8,565 nucleotides of DNA from Alphaproteobacteria bacterium (GCA_016869895.1 VGDC01000066.1:1-8565), one strand, 5' to 3'; positions 1 to 6,294 are shown, numbered from the stretch's first letter. Notes: generated from the letters alone by a model not told the origin. Numbers and translations: made by a program.

Positions 1-469
1 TGGAAGGCGCGGTGTTCGGTGCAGGGCGGCGCCATTCGGAGGTGCGCAGCTTCAGGCCCAGTTCCTGCGCGTCCTTCTTGAAGTAGCTCGGCCATTCCCA
101 TGCCGCGATGGCGACGTGGATTTTGGTGGCCTGTGCGGAAATCGCCATCATCTCACTGCCGCGCCATGCGACAGGGCGGATGTAACCGTTCACGATGCCC
201 TGTGCTTTAACGACCTCTAAGGTCGCGTCGCGCAGTTCATCGAGGGAATAAGGAATCTCGAAGCCGAGGAGTTCCGCCGATTTGTGCAGGCGCACGTTGT
301 GCTCATGCAGCTTGAAGACTTCGCCGTTATAGACGCGCTCGCCTTCGAAGACGCAGCTGCCATAGTGGAGGCCGTGGCTGAGGACGTGAAGCTTCGCGTC
401 CTTCCACTCGACGAGTTTCCCGTCGAACCAGATTTTACCTTCACGTTGGTCGAATGGCAGGACCGACAT
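1..469 (-). CDS. ilvE: Branched-chain amino acid aminotransferase (IlvE), N-terminal part
   Basis: PLP-dependent fold-type IV aminotransferase that moves the amino group between glutamate and the 2-oxo acids of leucine, isoleucine and valine in the cytoplasm, the last step of their synthesis. The first 156 residues are present. They open MSVLPFDQREGKIWFDGKLV and contain the family block HGLHYGSCVFEGER (residues 32-45), the probable phosphate-binding Arg60 in NVRLHKSA, YIRPVAWRGSEMM (96-108) and WRRPAPNTAPS (146-156). The catalytic lysine normally follows a few residues after this last motif, so it lies beyond the window edge. The long spacing-free N-terminus resembles the roughly 290-aa alphaproteobacterial form rather than E. 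coli IlvE. The ATG is preceded by GGAG at 477-480 with 7 nt spacing. It lies 46 bp downstream of pgeF in the same direction, with a possible promoter of its own. A D-amino-acid or aminodeoxychorismate-lyase relative is less likely given the motif match. Confidence 0.93.
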   Translation of the reverse strand, partial: MSVLPFDQREGKIWFDGKLVEWKDAKLHVLSHGLHYGSCVFEGERVYNGEVFKLHEHNVRLHKSAELLGFEIPYSLDELRDATLEVVKAQGIVNGYIRPVAWRGSEMMAISAQATKIHVAIAAWEWPSYFKKDAQELGLKLRTSEWRRPAPNTAPS

Positions 470-495
470 CCTCAAGCTCCTAAAAATTAATCATG

Positions 496-501
496 ATTAT
501 A
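496..501 (-). promoter_or_regulatory. Possible -10 element for ilvE
   Basis: A perfect TATAAT reads on the minus strand in the 46-bp gap between pgeF and ilvE. A start about 7 nt downstream would give a leader of about 20 nt that includes the ilvE ribosome binding site. No good -35 hexamer is seen at 16-18 bp (CCAGAG at 17 bp), so this is a weak call resting on the -10 alone. ilvE may instead, or also, be read from the upstream operon. Confidence 0.33.
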
Positions 502-505
502 AAAA

Positions 506-540
506 GTTCAATGCATCACTCTGGTGGCCGCTTTTGCGGC
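506..540. repeat. Short repeat plus hairpin at the 3' end of pgeF
   Basis: On the plus strand GTTCAATGCATCACTCTGG (506-524) matches GTTCATGCATCACTCTGG at 6875-6892 apart from one extra base. It is followed by the hairpin GCCGC-TTTT-GCGGC (527-540), and the nine bases GCCGCTTTT also occur in the right-hand copy (6914-6922 region, after its stem). The element covers the last codons and TGA stop of pgeF (516-518). The hairpin is not followed by a T-run at normal terminator distance on either strand, so I do not call it a terminator. Confidence 0.45.
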
Positions 541-1310
541 TCTAAGACAATCACGGAGACTTGTCTGCCGTAATCCTTCTCGCCACGCAGGGTTTTCCTG
601 CGATAACTGAAGAACGCATTCTCATTAGAACAGGTATCTTTGGCAAGGATATTCGTTTTTGCGATGCCGCAAATCTCCAACCGGTGCTTTACATAACCGG
701 GCAAATCGAAGAAAAAATGACCGTTTTTTTGCGTGTTCTCGATGAAAAATCGCGCGTTTTTTGCATCTTTTTGCACGAAATTCTCGCGGAATTTCGCATC
801 CACCTCGTACGAGGGTTGCGAAATGCATGGGCCGATGACGGCGGTGATGTTCTCTCGTTTCGCACCGAGTTTCTCCATGGCTTCCACGGTGCGGAGGGGA
901 ATATCGGTGATAGCGCCTTTCCAGCCGGAGTGGCAGGCACCGATGACTTTGGCATCGGCGTCAGCAAAAAGCACGGGCGCGCAATCGGCGGTCAAAATTC
1001 CCAGCGCGAGGCCGGGGGTGGCAGTGACGAAACCATCGGCTTGCGGGCGTTCGCCCACGAACGGCGAATCCACCGTCAACACAATGTCGCTGTGGATTTG
1101 GTAGAGCGTCAGCAGGTTCTCCGGGGAAACACCCATGGCTTCCGCCACGCGGCGTTTATTCTCGGCAACGGCATCCGGCGCATCATCCGACCCTGCGCCG
1201 ATGTTCAACGAGCCATAAATACCTTCGCTGACCCCGCCGTTACGGGTGAAAAACCCGTGGCGGATGCCGGAGAGGGCGGAAAGGGAATCATCGGTTTCGT
1301 AGATCGCCAT
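516..1310 (-). CDS. pgeF: Peptidoglycan editing factor PgeF (YfiH/LACC1 family)
   Basis: A 264-aa member of the YfiH/DUF152 (Cu-oxidase_4) family. In E. coli the family member removes UDP-MurNAc carrying L-Ser in place of L-Ala, preventing faulty peptidoglycan precursors; human LACC1 is a purine-nucleoside enzyme of the same fold, and older annotations say polyphenol oxidase or laccase. The metal-site motifs are all present: His73 in LYQIHSDIV, Cys110 in LTADCAPVLF and His127 in ACHSGWKGA, followed by AVIGPCISQPSYEV (157-170) and FSYRR (234-238). Length is normal for the family, but the last eight residues (EPQKRPPE) extend past the usual end after the QVSVIVL strand and are encoded by a repeat-like sequence. 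The ATG has AGG about 9-10 nt upstream, and the start lies 17 bp after the upstream membrane-protein gene. In many alphaproteobacteria it follows lgt and the MidA methyltransferase, as here. Confidence 0.95.
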   Translation of the reverse strand: MAIYETDDSLSALSGIRHGFFTRNGGVSEGIYGSLNIGAGSDDAPDAVAENKRRVAEAMGVSPENLLTLYQIHSDIVLTVDSPFVGERPQADGFVTATPGLALGILTADCAPVLFADADAKVIGACHSGWKGAITDIPLRTVEAMEKLGAKRENITAVIGPCISQPSYEVDAKFRENFVQKDAKNARFFIENTQKNGHFFFDLPGYVKHRLEICGIAKTNILAKDTCSNENAFFSYRRKTLRGEKDYGRQVSVIVLEPQKRPPE

Positions 1311-1327
1311 GGCATATTACCTAAAAT

Positions 1328-1993
1328 TCAAGTTTTTTGACACAGAGGCGTCAGAGAGCTCAGCATTGGCTTCACGAAGCTTCTCTGTTCACAGTAAACA
1401 CTATGGTTCATAACCAACATGCTAATCAGAATTGCCTGTATTACGGCAAACTCGAAGGCTGAATAAAAAAGCCCTCTCCCTTGGATACGGTTTATCTTCG
1501 CAACAACAAAGAAACCTGAAGAAAACCACAGCGTTCCTAAAACCATTCGCCATATGAATGAATCTGCCGAGAAATCCAAAGCATAATCCAGCGCATAGAT
1601 ACTTATTAAAAAGAAAAATGCCTTAAAAACAATTTCTAGGAGCCGCTTTGCAGGCGATTGTGAAACCGTCTTCTTTGCACGACACATGTATCCGCAAAGA
1701 ATTATGCTCGCCATTGCCACGAAAAAGATGGCGATTGAAGCAGCATAAAGATTGAAAACACCAAAGTATCCAAAGCAAAAGTCATGGCCGCAAAAGCTTT
1801 TTCCTAGAAAAGAGTCGTGTTGCTGCCCGTATCCACGAACCTTATGTTTCAGTGTTTCAGCTTCAATAAAACCAAGCGCTGGGTTGGAAAATAGATTTAC
1901 GGTGATTGCATAGAAGAACATCCCCGCCAGCACGAAGAGAAGTTCTAACAGTCTGCGTACGTATAACGAGAAAGCAGCCAGTGTATTTGCCAT
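1328..1993 (-). CDS. Unknown polytopic membrane protein (221 aa)
   Basis: I do not recognise this protein. It has about five hydrophobic stretches that could cross the inner membrane: residues 15-35, 77-102, 119-138, 147-166 and 176-196. A loop between the first two carries a CX4C pair (Cys68, Cys73) and is rich in Gly, His and Phe. The ATG at 1993 is preferred because GAGGGAAG lies 6-13 nt upstream. A TTG at 2008 would overlap the methyltransferase stop as TTGA and add five residues, but it has no ribosome binding site. It sits 11 bp after the methyltransferase and 17 bp before pgeF, so it is almost certainly co-transcribed. Base composition is unlike its neighbours: 22 G+C of 60 at 1381-1440 and 24 of 60 at 1501-1560, against 38 of 60 at 2161-2220 in the methyltransferase. 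That suggests transfer or a young gene. Reading frame and spacing support a real gene; function is unknown. Confidence 0.72.
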   Translation of the reverse strand: MANTLAAFSLYVRRLLELLFVLAGMFFYAITVNLFSNPALGFIEAETLKHKVRGYGQQHDSFLGKSFCGHDFCFGYFGVFNLYAASIAIFFVAMASIILCGYMCRAKKTVSQSPAKRLLEIVFKAFFFLISIYALDYALDFSADSFIWRMVLGTLWFSSGFFVVAKINRIQGRGLFYSAFEFAVIQAILISMLVMNHSVYCEQRSFVKPMLSSLTPLCQKT

Positions 1994-2004
1994 ATTTTCT
2001 TCCC

Positions 2005-3075
2005 TCAAAACACAGGTGCTTGCGCACCTACCGGAGTGACGGCGAGGACGAGGAACAGCTCGCCCATGGCATCCTGCCCGATGAGACGCTCAAACCCCGC
2101 TTTGATGTTATCGCTGATGGCGGGGGTGTCCGCATGGCGGAGGAGCTGCTCCACCCGCAATTTCCCGCCCATCCGTTGCAGGAATTCCCGCTGGGAGAGG
2201 ATATTGGCGGCTTGCGCCCCCGCACGGCGGGCAGCATCGGCCAGCGCGGAGAAATCTACATGGGCGGTGACATCAGCCTTACCGGGATTATGCAGCACGT
2301 CGTGATACTGGTGGTCGCGCACGGCTTGTAAGGTGCTGCCGGAGGCCTGTACGCCGTGAAGGCGCATATAGCCGTAATCGATGATGAGTGCCGCGCCGCC
2401 ATGTTTGGCGATGCGCTTGGCGATGCCCGCCATAATCTCCACCGCCAGCGGGCAGGCCTCCACGATGCTGCCGACGGGCAAGAGGTAGGGCAGGATGGGG
2501 ACGGTTTCGCGGCTTTGGGTGAAGACCAGCCCATCGCCACGTTTGGGCAAAGTCACCAGCCGTTCGTGCCAGCCATCCTCCCCCGCGATATATTGATGGA
2601 TGGGCAGGGCATCGAAAAATTCATTGGCGATGACCAGCAAGGGGCGGTCGCTTTCGGGGAGTGCGTTATGCCACGACACGCGCGGGTGCTTACCGTATAG
2701 GCTACGCTGCTGGGCGGTGCGGAGCACGGGGCTCATCTCGACCATCTGCACATCCACATGGTCGTGGAAGCCACCGACCCGCTTGGTGGCGCGGAGGGCA
2801 TCGGCCATCAACGTGCCACGACCGGGGCCGAACTCGACCAAATCCGCATGGCCTAGCTGCTGAGTGCTCCACGCCTCTGCCGCCCAGATGCCGCAGAGTT
2901 CCCCGAAGACCTGCGAGATTTCCGGCGAGGTGACGAAATCGCCCCCTTCGCCCAACGGATCTTTGGTCATGTAATATCCGCCTTCGGGATCACCCAGCAC
3001 GAGCTCCATATAGCGCGCGACGGTGATTGCGCCCTTTTCACGGATTTCAGCGATGATGCGGGATTCGAGGGTCAC
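2005..3075 (-). CDS. SAM-dependent methyltransferase, MidA/NDUFAF7 family (COG1565)
   Basis: A 356-aa class I methyltransferase of the DUF185/COG1565 family. The eukaryotic mitochondrial homologue NDUFAF7 (MidA) dimethylates an arginine of the NDUFS2 subunit during complex I assembly. The bacterial substrate is not established, and a matching role on NuoD is inference. Visible family motifs are GDFVTSPEISQVFGE (45-59), the SAM-binding EFGPGRGTLM (81-90), VEMSP (112-116), NEFFDALPIHQ (151-161), IIDYGY (231-236), GSTLQAV (246-252) and DVTAHVDFS (268-276), so the enzyme looks intact. The start is GTG, overlapping the upstream gene's stop as GTGA. AGGA at 3083-3086 with 7 nt spacing supports this start and suggests coupled translation. 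It sits between two A+T-rich membrane-protein genes inside the lgt-pgeF operon. Confidence 0.94.
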   Translation of the reverse strand: MTLESRIIAEIREKGAITVARYMELVLGDPEGGYYMTKDPLGEGGDFVTSPEISQVFGELCGIWAAEAWSTQQLGHADLVEFGPGRGTLMADALRATKRVGGFHDHVDVQMVEMSPVLRTAQQRSLYGKHPRVSWHNALPESDRPLLVIANEFFDALPIHQYIAGEDGWHERLVTLPKRGDGLVFTQSRETVPILPYLLPVGSIVEACPLAVEIMAGIAKRIAKHGGAALIIDYGYMRLHGVQASGSTLQAVRDHQYHDVLHNPGKADVTAHVDFSALADAARRAGAQAANILSQREFLQRMGGKLRVEQLLRHADTPAISDNIKAGFERLIGQDAMGELFLVLAVTPVGAQAPVF

Positions 3076-3518
3076 TCAATCTTCCTAATATGACTGGCTG
3101 ATTTCACTTCGGTGTGCACATGACCTTTGTAATCATGGAAAGTATAGCAAAAAGCGAACTCTTGATTCATTTCTGCCTTGAGTGATTCAGTACCGTGAAA
3201 ATCGAAGGAGCGAATCCAAATGTCCGGCTTATCTTCGCGCTTGAAAAGCAAGCTATAACCTCCCTTCTCGAAGAAATACTCTGGATCATCGCAAGAACTG
3301 GCATTCATCCCGCAAAAGTCAGCAAGGACACCTTCATCGTAATAAAAACGAGGTAATCCATTCTCTGATAATTTTTTGCAGTTTTCTGCCAGCTGCGGAT
3401 TCTGGGGCTCTTTAGGCGAAGTATCCCCAAATAAAGCGCCGATGAAAAATCCAATGGCAATCGCCCCTAACGTGACCGTCACACAAGCAATTTTTACTTT
3501 CTGCAAAGCTTTACTCAT
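3072..3518 (-). CDS. Unknown single-span membrane protein (148 aa)
   Basis: I do not recognise this protein. It has a short positively charged N-terminus, then one hydrophobic segment at about residues 10-31 (IACVTVTLGAIAIGFFIGAL), with no lipobox and no clear signal-peptidase site. A signal anchor with the rest in the periplasm is likely. The remaining ~115 residues hold four cysteines (47, 69, 76, 124) that could form disulfides, and aromatic-rich segments such as FYYDEG and WIRSFDFHGT. The ATG at 3518 is chosen because GAGGG lies about 10 nt upstream, overlapping the lgt stop codon; the open frame continues upstream only as antisense-like arginine-rich sequence within lgt. The gene starts 13 bp after lgt and its TGA overlaps the methyltransferase GTG start. 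Composition is A+T-rich for the region (29 G+C of 60 at 3181-3240; 27 of 60 at 3361-3420). Confidence 0.7.
   Translation of the reverse strand: MSKALQKVKIACVTVTLGAIAIGFFIGALFGDTSPKEPQNPQLAENCKKLSENGLPRFYYDEGVLADFCGMNASSCDDPEYFFEKGGYSLLFKREDKPDIWIRSFDFHGTESLKAEMNQEFAFCYTFHDYKGHVHTEVKSASHIRKIE
3083..3086 (-). promoter_or_regulatory. Ribosome binding site fixing the GTG start of the methyltransferase
   Basis: AGGA lies 7 nt before the GTG at 3073-3075, inside the last codons of the upstream 148-aa gene. It selects the non-ATG start and, with the 4-bp GTGA overlap, points to coupled translation. Confidence 0.7.
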
Positions 3519-3531
3519 ACAAAAATTTCCC

Positions 3532-4416
3532 TCACGGCAGGGCGGCTTCTTTCTTCGCCTTGGGTTTGGCCGTTTCTGCGGGAAGTTCATACAACGCCGG
3601 AGCCTTCTTGGCCACATAGATGAGCCAGATGCCCAGCAGCACCATGGGGATGGAAAGCAGCATACCCATCGTCAGGAAGCCGCCGAAGAGGAAGCCGAGT
3701 TGCTCATCCGGCTCACGCACCATCTCCACCAAGGTACGCGACAGGCCATAACAAATAAGGAACGCGCCGGAGATGAGGCGGGGGCGCGCCAAGGCTTTGG
3801 TGCGATAGGCGAGATAACCGAGCACCGCCAGCGTCACCAAACCTTCCAGCACCGCTTCATAGAGCTGGCTGGGGTGGCGCGGCAGCATGCCGCCATGGGG
3901 GAAGACCACCGCCCAAGGCACATCGGTGACGCGGCCATAGAGCTCGCCGTTCACGAAATTCGCCACGCGCCCGAAGAACAGGCCGATGGGCGTGACACAG
4001 GCGAACATATCCATGGCGCGGAAGAAGGTGTAACGGTGTTTTTTCACATAAAGCCATGTGGCGACCAACACGCCGAGGAAGCCGCCGTGGAAGGACATGC
4101 CGCCCTGCCATACATGCAGAATCTGTGAGGGATTCTCGAAATAATAAGCAGGCTGATAGAAGAGGACGTAGCCCAAGCGGCCACCCAGCACCACGCCAAG
4201 GATAATCCACACCACGATGTCCTCCACGGCCTTCGGGGACAATGCGGGCGAGCCGCTGACGGCCTCGGCGCGATAGGTCAGCTTCGTGCAATACCACCAG
4301 CCGCCAAGGATACCCGCGATATAGGCCAGCGAATACCAACGGATGACGAGGGGGCCGAGTTGGAGGGCGACGGGATCGACTTGGGGGAAGGCAAGCGCAA
4401 GGGTGGAGAGCAGCAT
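3532..4416 (-). CDS. lgt: Phosphatidylglycerol--prolipoprotein diacylglyceryl transferase (Lgt)
   Basis: A 294-aa inner-membrane enzyme that transfers diacylglycerol from phosphatidylglycerol to the lipobox cysteine of prolipoproteins, the first and essential step of lipoprotein maturation. About seven membrane segments are visible. Signature residues are present: RWYSLAY (26-32), GGRLGYVLFY (78-87), His110 in MSFHGGFLGV, the Lgt signature GRVANFVNGELYGR (149-162), RHPSQLYEA (180-188), and REPDEQLGF (234-242) carrying the conserved late arginine. The C-terminus (278-294) is a Lys/Ala-rich tail, probably cytoplasmic. The ATG has AGGA 10 nt upstream. It is the first gene of the minus-strand operon and is divergent from ubiK across a 92-bp gap. 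Length and motifs are normal. Confidence 0.97.
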   Translation of the reverse strand: MLLSTLALAFPQVDPVALQLGPLVIRWYSLAYIAGILGGWWYCTKLTYRAEAVSGSPALSPKAVEDIVVWIILGVVLGGRLGYVLFYQPAYYFENPSQILHVWQGGMSFHGGFLGVLVATWLYVKKHRYTFFRAMDMFACVTPIGLFFGRVANFVNGELYGRVTDVPWAVVFPHGGMLPRHPSQLYEAVLEGLVTLAVLGYLAYRTKALARPRLISGAFLICYGLSRTLVEMVREPDEQLGFLFGGFLTMGMLLSIPMVLLGIWLIYVAKKAPALYELPAETAKPKAKKEAALP

Positions 4417-4432
4417 TTACGGTGTTTCCTTA

Positions 4433-4461
4433 TTGTTGGTTTGCATCTTATCAGCTAAAAT
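4433..4461 (+). promoter_or_regulatory. Possible sigma-70 promoter for ubiK
   Basis: In the 92-bp divergent gap, TTGTTG (4433-4438) and TAAAAT (4456-4461) are separated by 17 bp. The -10 matches five of six consensus bases, the -35 only three. It would give a leader of about 40 nt to the ubiK start. On the opposite strand TGGAAA-17-TAAGAT overlaps the same region and could serve lgt, but it is weaker. Confidence 0.38.
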
Positions 4462-4508
4462 CTGCCTTTCCATAGGTAAATGCCTCGTTATGTGCAGGAG
4501 AAACCGCC

Positions 4509-4850
4509 ATGCAGAAGAACAACAAATTTTTCGATGACATCGCCAAGCTCGCCTCCAGCGCAGGTGGCTCTTTGCTGGAGATGAAAACCGAGTTGGAGAA
4601 TCAGGCCGCCTCACAGGTGGATAAAGTGCTGCGCCGGATGGATCTGGTGACCCGCGAGGATTTCAACACCGTGCGTGACATGGCGGTGAAGGCGCGCAGC
4701 GAGCAGGAGCGCTTGGAAAAGCGCATCGTCGAGTTGGAAAAACTGCTGGAACTGAAGACACCTAAAGCGAAACCCGCGCCCAGCCCCAAGCCCGCCGCGA
4801 AAACCACCAAGCTGAAAAAGGCGCCCAGCCCAAAGGTTAAAAAATCCTGA
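4509..4850 (+). CDS. ubiK: Ubiquinone biosynthesis accessory factor UbiK (BMFP/YqiC family)
   Basis: A 113-aa protein of the BMFP (membrane fusogenic protein, YqiC) family. In enterobacteria UbiK is a trimeric coiled-coil accessory factor needed for efficient aerobic ubiquinone synthesis, working with UbiJ and the soluble Ubi complex. The N-terminal part (KFFDDIAKLASSAGGSLLEM, 6-25) forms an amphipathic helix. The middle holds the family motif RRMDLVTREDFNTVRDMAVKAR (42-63) and runs into a coiled coil with a leucine heptad (RLEKRIVELEKLLEL, 68-82). The tail (83-113) is Lys/Pro/Ala-rich and contains APSPK twice (90-94, 105-109), making the protein slightly longer than typical members. The ATG has AGGAG at 4496-4500 with 8 nt spacing. 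It precedes the YbjN-domain gene and proC on the same strand, a common alphaproteobacterial order. Confidence 0.9.
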   Translation: MQKNNKFFDDIAKLASSAGGSLLEMKTELENQAASQVDKVLRRMDLVTREDFNTVRDMAVKARSEQERLEKRIVELEKLLELKTPKAKPAPSPKPAAKTTKLKKAPSPKVKKS

Positions 4851-4906
4851 ATATCGGATACGATTTTATTAGATTTTTTATATGCGCCATGAGAGACTGG
4901 GAGACG

Positions 4907-4925
4907 GTAAGACATGCAGTCTTAT
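4907..4925 (+). other. Small hairpin in the ubiK-YbjN gap
   Basis: TAAGAC-ATGCA-GTCTTA (4908-4924), extended by a G-T pair, forms a 6-7 bp stem in the 109-bp gap between ubiK and the YbjN gene. There is no T-run after it, so it is not an intrinsic terminator. It may be a leader structure or an RNA-processing site, or it may mean nothing. The gap otherwise shows only A+T-rich sequence at 4861-4882 and the ribosome binding site of the next gene. Confidence 0.3.
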
Positions 4926-4947
4926 CCTCGCGTTCCCCTCTGGATTT

Positions 4948-4951
4948 GGAG
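4948..4951 (+). promoter_or_regulatory. Ribosome binding site fixing the YbjN-protein start
   Basis: GGAG lies 8 nt before the ATG at 4960. The in-frame ATG at 4882 has only T-rich sequence upstream, so this site decides in favour of the shorter protein. Confidence 0.7.
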
Positions 4952-4959
4952 TCACCCCT

Positions 4960-5463
4960 ATGACTTCTCTCTGGCCTGAAGCAAACGGCGCTTCCTCCGC
5001 GAACCCCCTCGACCTCGCAGAACAGGTATTACTCGACCGTGACTGGGCATTCGACCGCCCCGAAACGCAAGAGCTGCTGGCCGATCACGCAGGAAGCTGG
5101 TGCAATTACCGCATTTCCCTCAACTGGCATGAAGAATTCGGCTCACTCACGCTGGCTTGCGCGATGGATACGAAAATCGCCCCGAAGATGGCGGCGAAGC
5201 TCTATCCCCTCCTCGCGAAGGTGAACAGCAAGATGTGGCTGGGACATTTCGAGATGCCCGAAGAGGAAGGCGGCAGCCTGACGTTCCGCTATGCATTGCT
5301 CGCAAAAACCGGTGTCACCTTAGAGACGATGGAAGACCTGCTGGATATCGCCGTCACGGAATGTGAACGGTTCTATCCTGCGTTCCAATCCCTCCTCTGG
5401 GGCGATAAATCCGCCGATGATGTGCTCAAAATCGTCCTGATGGACACGGTGGGCGAGGCATAG
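4960..5463 (+). CDS. YbjN domain-containing protein
   Basis: A 167-aa soluble protein of the YbjN family (fold related to type III secretion chaperones), as found next to proC in many alphaproteobacteria. Its function is not established; E. coli YbjN is linked to stress and motility regulation. Family features visible are WCNYRISLNWHEEFGSLTLA (residues 48-67), the block LYPLLAKVNSKMWLGHFEM (87-105), TFRYALL (113-119), and CERFYPAFQSLLWG (139-152) near the end. No signal peptide or membrane segment is seen. The start at 4960 is favoured by its ribosome binding site and because the upstream extension of 26 residues does not resemble the family. Its TAG stop lies 3 bp before the proC TTG, so the two genes are surely co-transcribed and probably translationally coupled. 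Confidence 0.85.
   Translation: MTSLWPEANGASSANPLDLAEQVLLDRDWAFDRPETQELLADHAGSWCNYRISLNWHEEFGSLTLACAMDTKIAPKMAAKLYPLLAKVNSKMWLGHFEMPEEEGGSLTFRYALLAKTGVTLETMEDLLDIAVTECERFYPAFQSLLWGDKSADDVLKIVLMDTVGEA
5455..5458 (+). promoter_or_regulatory. Ribosome binding site fixing the TTG start of proC
   Basis: GAGG, inside the last codons of the YbjN gene, lies 8 nt before TTG at 5467. No in-frame ATG exists near the expected N-terminus, and the next TTG (5476) would be 17 nt away, so TTG 5467 is the best start. Confidence 0.65.
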
Positions 5464-5466
5464 AAG

Positions 5467-6258
5467 TTGAGCGCATTGCATGAAATCTCCCTGCACCTCG
5501 TAGGGTGCGGGAAGATGGGAACGGCGCTTTTGAAAAGCTGGCTGGATGCGGGCGTGTCCCCCAGCCGCGTCTCCATCCGCACCAATACCCCTGAAAGTGC
5601 TGCTGCGCTGGCGGCCGCATATGATGTCTACGCCTCACCGCAAGCGACCTATACGGGACAGGACATCGTCATCTTCGGGGTGAAACCGCAAATCCTCCCC
5701 GAAGTGCTGCCCCAGTGGAAAGGCGAGACCCGCCCGTTATACATCTCCCTCGCCGCTGGCTTCCCACTCGCGAAACTCCATGCCGCCATCGGTGAGAGCG
5801 CACACATCACCCGCGCCATGCCCAACACCCCCAGCATGGTCGGCAAGGGCATGACCTCGCTGGTGGGGCATCAGGCGGAAGTCATCACCGCGCTGTTCGA
5901 GGCGGCAGGGAAAATCCTGTGGCTGAAGGATGAATCCTACATGGACGCCGCCGCCGCTATCGCAGGAAGTGGCCCTGCCTATCTCTTCCATTTCGCGGAG
6001 GCGCTCATCGCCAATGCGGTAGCGCTTGGCTTCTCGGAAGAGGATGCGAAACTGCTGGTGTCCCAAACACTGGCGGGAAGCACCGCTCTGGCGGAGCAGA
6101 ATGACTGGCAGGTAGCGAGCTTACGCCAGAATGTCACCAGCAAAGCAGGGGTGACGGAAGCCGCTCTGAAAGTGTTGATGCCGGAGCTGACCGGCCTGCT
6201 AGAAAAAGCCCTGAAAGCGAATATCGCCCGTTCCGAAACACTCAAGAACGGCGGATAA
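5467..6258 (+). CDS. proC: Pyrroline-5-carboxylate reductase
   Basis: A 263-aa cytoplasmic enzyme that reduces 1-pyrroline-5-carboxylate to L-proline with NAD(P)H, the last step of proline synthesis. The N-terminal Rossmann domain has HLVGCGKMGTALL (10-22), GVKPQ (71-75), ISLAAGFPL (93-101) and RAMPNTPSMVGKGM (116-129). The C-terminal helical dimerisation domain has the ProC signature AIAGSGPAYLFHFAEAL (164-180), ALGFSEEDA (186-194) and LRQNVTSKAGVTEAAL (219-234). The last reads SKAGVT where many homologues have SPGGTT; this is a family variation, not an obvious defect. Length is normal. The TTG start is supported by GAGG 8 nt upstream and by overlap of that site with the YbjN gene. No terminator is obvious before the phasin promoter. 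Confidence 0.96.
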   Translation: MSALHEISLHLVGCGKMGTALLKSWLDAGVSPSRVSIRTNTPESAAALAAAYDVYASPQATYTGQDIVIFGVKPQILPEVLPQWKGETRPLYISLAAGFPLAKLHAAIGESAHITRAMPNTPSMVGKGMTSLVGHQAEVITALFEAAGKILWLKDESYMDAAAAIAGSGPAYLFHFAEALIANAVALGFSEEDAKLLVSQTLAGSTALAEQNDWQVASLRQNVTSKAGVTEAALKVLMPELTGLLEKALKANIARSETLKNGG

Positions 6259-6278
6259 ACGCCGATTTCCCCATCTTT

Positions 6279-6289
6279 TTGCATTGCAC
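6279..6289 (+). promoter_or_regulatory. Candidate PhaR-like operator upstream of the phasin promoter
   Basis: TTGC-ATT-GCAC fits the TGC-N3-GCA core of the CTGC-N3-GCAG sites described for the PHA regulator PhaR in Paracoccus and Rhodobacter. It is centred about 51 bp upstream of the predicted transcription start, just before the -35. Assignment is inference from motif and gene context; no phaR gene is in the window. Confidence 0.42.
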
Positions 6290-6294
6290 AAAAA

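Noticed and set aside
527..540. Hairpin at the pgeF end as an intrinsic terminator
   Set aside because: The stem is only 5 bp and the nearest T-run on the minus strand is more than 20 bases away.
561..1340. 259-codon open frame on the plus strand opposite pgeF
   Set aside because: The minus-strand protein has all PgeF motifs; the plus-strand product has no recognisable domain and is a product of high G+C codon bias.
1994..2008. TTG start at 2008 for the polytopic membrane protein
   Set aside because: No ribosome binding site precedes it, while GAGGGAAG sits at the right distance from the ATG at 1993.
3519..3617. N-terminal extension of the 148-aa protein into lgt
   Set aside because: It is Arg/Pro-rich out-of-frame lgt sequence; the ATG at 3518 has a ribosome binding site and starts a normal membrane anchor.
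3376..4128. 250-codon open frame on the plus strand opposite lgt and the 148-aa gene
   Set aside because: It spans the boundary of two well-supported minus-strand genes, is rich in His and Gln as antisense frames are here, and has no ribosome binding site.
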